From the NCBI GenBank assembly GCA_040357565.1, contig JBDODJ010000039.1: a stretch of DNA of 64,000 bases, one strand, 5' to 3'. Positions 55,581 to 64,000 of the stretch are shown piece after piece (the first letter of the stretch is position 1; every line of letters starts with the position of its first letter). The stretch is from Cercozoa sp. M6MM. Lineage: Eukaryota > Endomyxa: Ascetosporea. The translations under genes were made by a program, and so were the position numbers. Below the pieces are notes generated by a model that was given only the letters and a program-made list of their open reading frames with translations, searched no databases and was not told the DNA's origin.

Positions 55581-56720
55581 TCAAATATCGAGGTCGGCAT
55601 CAGCGACGAGAGCGTCGTCGTTGTCGCTGACGTCACCAGCGGCGTCGTCGAAACCGAGTGCTTCGAACTCGTCCTCCGAGTCCTCTTGCTCGCCTGCAAT
55701 GGCAGAATAAACACTAAACGATAGGGGCGGGGTGAAGGGCTCATACCAAGTGCGCCCCCGCGTCGCTGGAAGGCGAGGGTGACGGCATTTTTGGCGGCGC
55801 GTTCGGCATCGGTGAGTGACATGGCAAAACTCGCATTTGGCAGTGTCTGATCGGTTTCCTGTCTCACCTGCTTGTGCACAAACACACGCAAAGGCTCGAA
55901 CTGCAGCGACTCCTGCTGCCGCACGACGCGTCCGTTCGTGCGTCGCTGTACGCAGTGCAGGCCCAGCGCTTCTCCTACAAGGGCGGGTAGGGAGTGCTAA
56001 AAGAGGGTGGGGGTAAAACCTTCGTCAGCCACGTTGAGCACGAAATCGAACGAATCCAGACGCCGCAAATCTCGCGCCGTGTTGGCCAGAGCGCACACGG
56101 AACTGAAGTCTTCCAGATGGTGCGCCTGCTGTCTCGACACTAGTCGTTCCAACGCGTCCACCAGCAACACGTCTACCGTGCGGGGGGGGGGGGGGAAAAA
56201 GGGTAATAGCTAAGGGATAAGGGATAAAGGAGATAAAGAGTACCGAATTCGATGTCGTTGAGTGTGTCGAACAGGGTGTCAGGTGAGCAGACTGTAACGT
56301 TGGGATACGCGCGGAAGGCAAGTGTCTCTCCGCGCGGATGTGACAAGGTGTCCACCACTTTCACACGGTCCTGCTTGACTCCTGCATGCAAGGTGGGGTG
56401 AAATGGGAGTGGGTGAGGGCGGGGGGTAAAACAAACCCATGTGCGCCCACATGTCGCCGTCGAAGCGCAGGGCGACAATGCACACCTTGCACTTCTTAGC
56501 AAACACTTTGCGCACCAAGTGCGAAAACACATCGACGCCGCTGCGACAGTTCTCGCGCGTTTTGGACTGTCGTTTCATCACGCGCGCCAATTCATCGTCC
56601 TTCTACGTCACCAACACTCCACCTACCCCGCATCACCGACCCAAGATACAACCCACCACCAACACACTTGCTTTGCCTGACGCGAGTCGCGCAGATGCCT
56701 TTTGAAACAGTGAAGCCATC
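55581..56720 (-). CDS. ELP5: Elongator complex subunit 5 (ELP5/IKI1)
   Basis: Part of the Elongator accessory subcomplex (Elp4-5-6) for tRNA wobble uridine modification. Exons on the minus strand: MASLFQKASARLASGKA (start 56720), ARVMKRQSKTRENCRSGVDV with KKCKVCIVALRFDGDMWAHM, VKQDRVKVVDTLSHPRGETL and YPNVTVCSPDTLFDTLNDI, DVLLVDALERLVSRQQAHHL with ANTARDLRRLDSFDFVLNV, LQFEPLRVFVHKQVRQE, LPNASFAMSLTDAERAAKNA, and an acidic end EDSEDEFEALGFDDAAGD to ALVADADLDI with TGA at 55583..55581. The P-x-x-FxLxLTDxE block followed by an acidic tail ending DLDI is the ELP5 C-terminal pattern; the VLLVDALE strand fits its RecA-like fold without Walker motifs. Identification rests mainly on the C-terminus. 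Introns include a poly-G tract (C-rich in gene sense) near 56180. Confidence 0.75.
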
Positions 56721-56872
56721 TTTGTGCTAAACCTTGTGCCGAATGAAGCCCACACAATGTCTAATTTCACGGATCTGCGCGAGAATTTCGCTCATTTAGC
56801 ACTTAGGCGCAGAATTTTCAGAAGCGCTCGACTAGAGTCCAGCGTGCTGTGTGACGTGTGCAGACGTGTGTG

Positions 56873-58777
56873 ATGGATTCATGGAATTCACTAAGTGTGC
56901 CGGCAGCGCGCGCGGCTAATCGACACCTAGCTTGCGACTTGATTGGAGATGCCGCTGTGTTGCTCAAGGTGCCAAACGCTCCTGTTGCAGATTTGACGCT
57001 TAAAAGCCTGTGTTCCAGTTGCCACGACGCGTCGCGTTGACAGCGCAGACGTTGTTGTTCAAATTCACAGACGCAATCGTACCGAAAATTGAGTTGTCAA
57101 AGTGGGTTGATCTGATGTGTTTCTTGCAGGAAGCGTCGGGCAAAACGCAACCGCACGTGTTTTTTGTCGCCGCAGCGTGCATGTACTTGGCCACCAAGAG
57201 GTACATACGTGTGCATCGGAGTCACGGGGGGGGGGTAAATAGGGGGGTTAAACTCTAGTGAGGAGCGAGCGCGCCGTGTCACATCAATTTTCACGGTGTT
57301 TGACTACCTGCTGAAACGCATGCTGGCCGAGCAGGTACTGTCAGTGTCTAGTGCACAGTATCTAGTACACAGTGTCTAGTATACGGTGTCTAGTACACAT
57401 AGTGTCTAGCACATGAACAACCTTGTTGTGTGTGCAGGGCAAGATGAGTGTGTCGATGATGGAGCCATGTGACACCGAGTGCGCCGAGTACCGTCGCTGG
57501 TGCGCCGAGTTGGCCGCGCTGGAGCGTCGGATTCTCGCCTATGTACAGTCATGTTTTCCTGTATTTGTGGGCAAGCTTCCGCGCGGACTGGTGACCGGTG
57601 TGCAGTCGGGCTTTGTGGTGGAGTTCTCGCACTCGTGCGACCTGGTGCCGCACATGCTGCGCGTGCTGTCGCTGCGTTCGCAGTCACAGCTCTGTCAGAT
57701 GGCGTGGTAGGCTTTACCCCCCTTTACCCCCCTTTACTCCCCTTTACCCCCCTTTACTCCCCTTTACTTTTACCCGTTTACCTTGCGACTTCTCACGTTT
57801 TGNNNNNNNNNNNNNNNNNNNNNNNNNNNNNNNNNNNNNNNNNNNNNNNNNNNNNNNNNNNNNNNNNNNNNNNNNNNNNNNNNNNNNNNNNNNNNNNNNN
57901 NNCCCCCCCCCCCCCAATGCAGGCGATGACAAGCCCGAGTACTTTGCGGTGGCTGCGGTGGAACTGGCGGCACGTCGTCTCATGCTTGTAAGTTGCACAC
58001 TTAAGAACCCATTAGTGAACCCGATTAGTGTGGTACAACTGTACCCCTGTGTAGTGTACATGTGTATGACAACACTCTTAATTGTAGCCACTGCCGGCAC
58101 GGTGGCAGCAGTTGTTCGACGTGCCACCGGCGGCCTGCGAGAGTGCCATGGCCGCCTTGTGTCGCGTGCTGGCACTGCCGCGTGCTCCCGGCTTTTTGAC
58201 CATCGCTGGACGGCCTGGTAGATTCTTTTACCTCCTGTAGTCTCCTTATAGGTTCCCCGCTTACGTTCCCTGCCTGCAGAAGAGTCGCACAAGGGCATGT
58301 CGGAACATGAGACACTGACGCCGCTGCCGCCGGCTTTTGGCATCCACCGACTGCCGCCGACGCCGCAGCAGCGTCTCATGCGCCAGCAGCGCGAACAGCG
58401 ACGCCGGCAGCAACAAGTAAGTCAACTCCAAGCAAGTCAACTCCCCTCATGCCAACGAACGCATAATTCATCACTTTTTGGCCGCAGAAACCCACGGAGA
58501 AACCCACGGACAGTCCAGATGTCGAAATTCTCGAGGAAAAACGAGAAACTTCACCACAGCAGTCTGCTACCTCTGAAAAGGCACATTTGGCAACTGTGGG
58601 CTCTGTTTTTTTGACACCCAGTTGTTTTTATTCTCGCAGCCCACGTCCGATCATCGTGATCGTGATCGTCGTGACTCTGATCGTGACTCTGATCGTGGCC
58701 GCCGAGAACGTCGTCGCTATCGCAGTAATCGCTCACGCAGTCGCTCACGATCGCGCAGTCGTCACAGACGTCGCTGA
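56873..58777 (+). CDS. CCNL: Cyclin L with RS-rich C-terminus
   Basis: Splicing- and transcription-linked cyclin (partner of CDK11/CDK12-type kinases). It starts MDSWNSLSVPAARAANRHLA at 56873; AAVLLK joins over a GTGCCA...CAG intron to LPRRVALTAQTLLFKFTDAI. The first cyclin box continues QPHVFFVAAACMYLATKR, RARRVTSIFTVFDYLLKRM. The second box holds EYFAVAAVELAARRLML and PARWQQLFDVPPAACESAMA. The tail has LPPTPQQRLMRQQREQRRRQ, then TDSPDVEILEEKRE and an Arg/Ser/Asp-rich stretch with RSRSRSRSRSRHRRR before TGA at 58775..58777. The RS domain and the opening LLK.P region separate it from cyclins K and T. An assembly gap (57803-57902) falls in an intron; a CCCCTTTA-type tract precedes it. Confidence 0.9.
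57803..57902. other. Assembly gap (100 N) at a poly-C tract
   Basis: Exactly 100 N followed by 13 C. The gap lies within a cyclin L intron that also holds tandem CCCCTTTA units (57712-57780). Low-complexity sequence probably broke the assembly. Confidence 0.99.
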
Positions 58778-59143
58778 ACAGATGTTACTTATGTTGGATG
58801 ATCCGGTCACACGAGAAAAGCGATCGTTTGATCGTTTCAGTATTGGGATCTAGTTACTCGCTTTAAACAGTCAGCGAGTTGTGTGTTGTCATTCGTGAAA
58901 GTTTTATTTGACGAGTACACTTGTCTAGCTCCACTTCGGACATAAATAGTGAAAAACGTGTTTGCCCAGAGCCAGAATTTTGCTCTTGGAGACAGATACG
59001 GCAGATACCGTGCGTACGCTGTCACAACGGGACTGGCACATTGCTGCGTACGTTTATGAGCCTTTTCTTTGAGGCATGGAGTTTGTGATTTTTGGGTTTT
59101 CTGTTGTTGCGTACAGGGGTCTCGGTCGTCCACCTCGTACGAC

Positions 59144-62100
59144 ATGGACAATGTGCAGTTCCTGCTGCAGGATAACGGCGGAGACGACGAAGAACAGGTC
59201 AACGACGATCAGGTATCCACCCGCCCCAAACACGCTAGTTTTTGATGTTTGCTCTTGTGCGGTTAAAAACAGGTGAAGGAACTTGTGGTTGTGGTGATAC
59301 CATCACTGATCACGACAGTGGTTGCCTTTGTGCTGTATTACATTCTGGTATCTCTGCTGAAACACAACTCTCAAATTAAACAAACTTTACTCCACAAATA
59401 TCTTTTTGACAGAAACGAAGAAAGTCGCTATGGCCAGTCTACTACTCGCGTTGGGTAGAATGTTTCGTTGCCGCTTTTATGTGGGCTCTACATTGTACAC
59501 TTTGCAGGAACTCTTCTTGCAACGCACGCAAGCTGAAGGTGTCTCAGTCAGCTCGTCTGATGAAAGCCGTCAAATTGAAGAAGCTCGCCCTGAGGTTATT
59601 GCTGTGTTTTGCCGTATTTTAATATTGCGAAGTGTTTGCAGGCTGCTGGAATCGATGAGGAAAGTGCACAAGTCTCACGCGAAGTGGAGCAAGTGTTTCC
59701 GCCCGTAACTGACGAATACGCTAGACCACCTTCAGTCATGCGCATGTTCCGTCTGGCTTTCTTCTCGTATGATCTCTTGCGTATTAAATTCTGATCTAAA
59801 AATGAGTTTTAGCTTTATGTTTGAGGGTCCTGTATCAGACTGGCGAAACTGGTGTACGGACCAGTCGTGTTGAGTCGACAGTACGTCCACTGGGTCTACC
59901 AGCAGCGCGAACTGAACGAAGATGACCCGGGCGACCAGACCGAGATCGAGCTGCAGGATGACCCGCGAATGGACTACAATTCCGAAAGACGTCGCCCCGA
60001 AATTGGTCGGCATGTTGGCCACATTACGTAGTGCAAGCTTTACTCTTTTATTGAACTGTCACGTCTTACCCTTATTTATTTTCTTGTGCCAACAGACAAA
60101 ACCGCTTCGTACAGCGCGTGCTACAAAAAGCGCGCGTCGAAGCCAATCGCGGCATTGCGTTTCCTTCGATTGGATTGGTATCATCTAGCGACCCTGTGAC
60201 CTGTGTAGCCACCTGTTCTCTTGTTTTGTAGGATGGTGCAGCTATGCTGCACTTTTTGAAATTTGCGCTAATCCTGTCGTTGGCGTTGCTCCTGATCAAC
60301 TTGATTGTTTTGCTGCCGACCTACGTGACTGGTAGTCGTTCTTTTACACTGCTTTACTTCTTGGCTGTCTTACCCTTAGTCCCTTTTCCGTTTCCCACTT
60401 GCCTTGTTTCCTTTACCATCCCTCAGACGGAGAAGACGAGACAGGCGACTTGGACAAACTCTCGATACTGCATGTTGTTGACGACAATGGACGGTGCTCT
60501 TTTCCATTTGTTTCTGCTTCGTGTGTCGTCAAATAAACGATACGTTTTTGCAGCTGGTGGGCTTTCGCTCTCGCTGCACTGGTCGTCGTTGTGCTCGTAT
60601 TATCTCCCTTGCAGTCTACCGAGATAGCTCTGCATGGTTGTGCTTCCAGGGATGTATCGGACTGCGGAGTTTCTGGAAGGGCTACTTGCAACTACAGGAG
60701 GTGTGGATGGCACGCAAGCTGCAAGGTCGCGATGGTCCGGTCACGGGACAGGACTACGAGGCGCTCTTGTCGACTGTACCTTTCTGTGTGTGTACCTCGA
60801 TTCTGCTTGTCTGTTTGCACACCTGTATTGACAGCGAGTCGCTCTGATTCGCGGAATTCCGTCGCATTTGCGTTCTGAGGACGCTTTGCGTTCCTTCCTT
60901 TACGAGGTACTTTTTTTAGAAGGTCTTGAGCATAACACTTTGCAAGTGCGTGTAGTGCGTCCCATGGGCGGCGGAACAGAATCGTGTGGAACACATCGTC
61001 TTACTGCACAGTCACAATGACATTCAGTACTGACAGTCTTTGCTTTACTCCTTTCCCTTTGTTTTAACATACATACATACATATATATGTATATATATAA
61101 AGAGATATATACATGAGAGTAATTTTCAGAGACAAGGTCGAAACCGTGCAAAAGTCGAGCGAAAGCGTGCTGAAAAAAGTGCAGAAACATAATCAAAAAA
61201 GCGACAAGAAACTGCGCAAAGGTTTGTGATGCTGGAGTTCTTACTGGTGTTGTCTGATGTGAAAATTTGTACAGGCAAGTGCACGGAAGGAGAGCTGCGC
61301 GAGGAAAATAATGAGTTCCAAGCGACTGAGGTACAGCACGGTTTTGTTGTTTGCTTTGCCTTCTTTTCAAAGTGGGTCTGTTCCTTCCAGGTGCGTCCTC
61401 TGCTCGCCGAACTGTCAGCTCAAGTCGACGAATTGCGTAATTTCTGCCTTTCGTGTGTCTCAATGTCGGTGTGAGTCTTTTGGTTTTTGGTTGGTGATTG
61501 CTGCAGGAGCTGCTGTGGAAAACGAGCGAGAAACGCCGGATTCCAACACGGCTGCCGTGATCTGTTCTGACATGGCCACAGCGACGGCACTTGGACACGC
61601 TTGGTTGACTCGTGACACTGTAGCCTGCCTTTCTTCTTTTGAAAATCTTTCATCTACCGTGCTTATTTAGAGAATGCTGCGAATGCATGCCAACGTAGCC
61701 GCGCGTACCTCAAAAATACATAAAATCAACTTTCCCGACTGTATTTCGGGTGTGCAGGCGACGTGGACTGGCAGCAGGTCGACGTGGCTCCAGCAGAAAA
61801 CGACCGTCAACGACGCAGTTCAACTGTACTCTGAAACCATTTGACTAACTTCATTTTTATTTGTGGTGCTTGCGTTGTACAGATCTTGTTTGCGCTCGTT
61901 GTGATCCTGTGGACCTTTCCGGTACAAAAAGAGTTCATTGGAATTAGATATAGTTTGACTCAAGTTTGGTTTGTAAGGTGGCCTTCGTTCTGTCCATCTC
62001 GCGATTGGACAAGCTGACGGACACGATCGGTTTTTTGGATTTCGTGAATGACCTTCCGTCGGGCGTCCGCGCGGCCATTCAATGTACCGCAGCTGATTGA

Positions 62101-62255
62101 ATGTTTGTTTGTTCTTGTATTTGTCTGTGTATGTTCTCGCGCAGCACTGCTGCCGGCGATCGGTCTGGCGGTGTTGTTCTTCATTTTGAAGTCGGTGGTA
62201 CTGATGCGACTGGCACGTCGTGTGAGTGCCACTCGGCACCGGCAGTACATGTGGG
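59144..62255 (+). CDS. TMEM63/CSC1 (OSCA) family cation channel, 3' part interrupted
   Basis: Osmosensitive, mechanically gated channel family. The first clear exon reads MDNVQFLLQDNGGDDEEQ (Met at 59144; an upstream exon is possible). Then helix 1 LVVVVIPSLITTVVAFVLYY joins to KRRKSLWPVYYSRW, matching the family LLRRRFPRVYSPR block. Next: QVFPPVTDEYARPPSVMRMF, IAFPSIGL, DGAAMLHFLKFALILSLALL with INLIVLLPTYVTG, TGDLDKLSILHVVDD, RVALIRGIPSHLRSEDALRS (the intracellular RRM-like start), KVETVQKSSESVLKKVQKHN, and the 7TM part ALVVILWTFPVAFVLSISRL, LDFVNDLPSGVRAAIQ, LLPAIGLAVLFFILKSVVLM. The sequence after RRVSATRHRQ runs into a microsatellite and gap, so the remaining five or so helices are missing. 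What follows the gap does not look like the expected continuation. Confidence 0.86.
61070..61112. repeat. ATAC/AT microsatellite
   Basis: Short run of ACAT and AT units in an intron of the TMEM63-type gene. Confidence 0.8.
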
Positions 62256-62283
62256 CAGCCTCGGCTTACACCGTACCGCATGG

Positions 62284-62441
62284 CACACACACACACGCAC
62301 ACACACACACGCACGCACACACACGCACACACACACACACANNNNNNNNNNNNNNNNNNNNNNNNNNNNNNNNNNNNNNNNNNNNNNNNNNNNNNNNNNN
62401 NNNNNNNNNNNNNNNNNNNNNNNNNNNNNNNNNNNNNNNNN

Positions 62442-62481
<40 letters not shown>
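62284..62481. repeat. CA tract, 100-N gap (62342-62441), TG tract
   Basis: CA repeats run into the gap from the left and TG repeats leave it to the right. The strand switch across the gap is unlike the gap at 42240 and suggests either two separate microsatellites or a wrong join. Confidence 0.95.
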
Positions 62482-62482
<1 letters not shown>

Positions 62483-62502
62483 TCAATCCTTGTTCTCTGT
62501 AG

Positions 62503-64000
62503 TCGCAAGTTTCGTCAAGTCGCTTTGCTTTTCTTGCACTCATTGAAACCTTGCAACTGGCGGGTTTCCTTTGTTACTCTGGCTTTGGGTGGAACAAAAG
62601 CGAGCGCGACATTGCAAAGATTATTCAATACAGCTCAGTGACGACACCGTTCAACTCGGGACACGAATCATGGGTACTTTTCCTTCTTTAATTTAAGTAC
62701 CGTGCTTGCGAACTCGATGTTGTCCTCGTAAATTCTACAGCAAGTGAAGATGCGACAAGGCTTCTTCGTTTCGGCGATGCTGATCACGTGTGGCCTCCTT
62801 GCTCTCACCTTCGCTGTTACCAGAGCGTGGTACACGCAGAACTTCCGTCAGGTAAAACGCTCTGACAAAGACTGTCCCAATAACTTTTTCCTCTCGAGCT
62901 CGCTTTTGTTTCTCGATTCCCCAGTTATGGCTTGCTCGGATGTTACGCTCCGTTGCCTCTGTCGTGATTACCATTGGCTACATTCCGTTACTTGCGACGC
63001 TTCTGTTCGGTACGAAATGTGCCGACATCGGTGTCGAAAACACTGCGTCCTGCGCCGTTCTCGCAACTGGGACGTCGCTCGTCGTGCTTGGCTTTGTCAC
63101 GGTCAGTATCGTGTTCACGTCAGCAGTCTACAACGGCGACATCACCGACGTTTCCGTAAGTCGTTTATTGTTACATTGCCTTTGCTCACGCCAGGTTTTC
63201 TCAAAACAACTGAACAGGCACGACTGCATTCGAAATGCGAAATCGTTCGAGTCATCGCCCGCACGGTTCTGGTTTTTGCCTTCACTTACGTGAAGACAAC
63301 GGAAGACGGCTACAAGCTCTTCCAGGACGAGGTCAATGTCGTCACGATCCCAAAGGCTGCTGATTGGCTCCTCTGCGTGCTCCTTATTGTGTGCTTCTCG
63401 AGCCCGCTCTTGAGTTACACTCGACACATGCCTTACCACGCCCAAACGAGCAATCGCTTTCGTATGATGCAATTCTCGGGTCTGACGGCTGCTGCAGGCA
63501 TCCTGCTGTTGAACCTCATTTGGATATCGACTTCTCCCACTTTCGAGGTCGACGGTGCAACTGTCGTCGTTCCCATGCGCGGAGCAATGCTGATGGCACT
63601 CGTATGTGCCGCTCTATGCGCTCTGCTGGGCCGCATGCTGCACGCTAGTCGACTCAAAACTGTCCGAAACGCAGTCAAATACACGATACATAGCGGAGAC
63701 ATTGAAGGCATCGCTGAGCGACAAACGCACACGTGGGACGCGTTGTTGCTCGCTCGCGATTTAATCTTGCTGCTTGAAGTGCTGCGAGATGGACGCGCCG
63801 AGACGAAACGAGTCGCCGGACTCGAAGAGACTTTGGAGGTAGCATTCGGCGCTTGTTGGCTTCCAAAACATATTGGAGTTCTATGATAATCTCGTAATTT
63901 GAAATATGTTTGCAGTGGATGCGCGCCACCAACGTGAGTGTGGAGGTCAGTTGCAGTCTTAAGCTCTCTGCGAGCGCTCTTTCAGAGAATTGTTGTATTT
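62503..64000 (+). CDS. Multi-pass membrane protein, partial at both ends
   Basis: Exons after the gap: FAFLALIETLQLAGFLCYSG with FGWNKSERDIAKIIQYSSVT (62510-62670), VKMRQGFFVSAMLITCGLLA with LTFAVTRAWYTQNF (62742-62850), MLRSVASVVITIGYIPLLAT and SLVVLGFVTVSIVFTSAVYN (62940-63150), then a long exon with RVIARTVLVFAFTYVKTTED, AADWLLCVLLIVCFSSPLLS, FSGLTAAAGILLLNLIWIST, RGAMLMALVCAALCALLGRM, followed by a soluble helical section (TVRNAVKYTIHSGDIEGIAE; LEVLRDGRAETKRVAGLEET) up to a GTAGCA donor near 63838, and the start of a next exon WMRATNVSVE. At least seven helices are visible. I do not recognise the family. It may be a separate gene from the TMEM63-type channel because those exons do not match that family; the gap hides the boundary. 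Confidence 0.6.

Overview
The window is nuclear DNA of an intron-dense eukaryote, most likely a unicellular protist; I could not place the lineage. Almost every gene is split by short spliceosomal introns (about 45-100 bases), and a correct protein appears only after joining exons. Many introns start with GTAC, and many carry C-rich TTTACCCC tracts or CA/GT, TGTC or AT microsatellites. Stops used include TAA, TAG and TGA, so the code looks standard. Four runs of exactly 100 N are assembly gaps. The gene set (cyclins B and L, actin, Rab5, LSG1, CAF1/CNOT7, RAD4/XPC, Elongator) is universal for eukaryotes. A dual oxidase, a Dispatched-like RND protein, a TMEM63/CSC1 channel, a CNBD2-like protein and a candidate ciliary microtubule protein suggest a flagellate-type biology.

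Layout. 0-5 kb: alkane monooxygenase (AlkB, minus, runs off the left edge) and cyclin B (minus). 5-10 kb: a 104-residue membrane protein (minus) divergent from a Rab5-type GTPase (plus), then actin (plus). 10-21 kb: LSG1 ribosome-assembly GTPase (minus) divergent from a dual oxidase with a peroxidase-like N-terminus and a NOX C-terminus (plus). 21-28 kb: an unrecognised protein (minus), a double cyclic-nucleotide-binding-domain protein (plus) and an FMN azoreductase-type flavoprotein (minus). 28-31 kb: an acidic-tailed unknown protein and a small membrane protein (both minus) next to a gap and a damaged DNA transposon. 31-40 kb: a protein ending in a YVH1/DUSP12 zinc module (minus), two tandem paralogous membrane proteins (plus) and a multi-pass membrane protein (minus). 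40-48 kb: a small ciliary-type protein (plus), CAF1/CNOT7 deadenylase (minus) and RAD4/XPC (plus). 48-56 kb: a complete 917-base transposon copy with long terminal inverted repeats and a 9-base target duplication, a PHYHD1-type dioxygenase (minus), a Dispatched-like RND protein (plus) and Elongator subunit ELP5 (minus). 56-64 kb: cyclin L (plus), a TMEM63/CSC1 channel (plus), a gap, and a further multi-pass membrane protein (plus) cut by the right edge.

There is no operon logic; neighbours do unrelated jobs. Several pairs are divergent over short spacers (171 bases for the 104-residue protein and Rab5, about 200 bases for LSG1 and DUOX), so shared promoters are likely. The clearest leads are the dual oxidase without visible calcium-binding loops, the YVH1 zinc module without a phosphatase domain, the tandem membrane paralogs, the transposon nested in an older repeat, and the unusual intron signals. 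Exon coordinates are exact where a joined reading frame is listed; for the other genes only the span is given.
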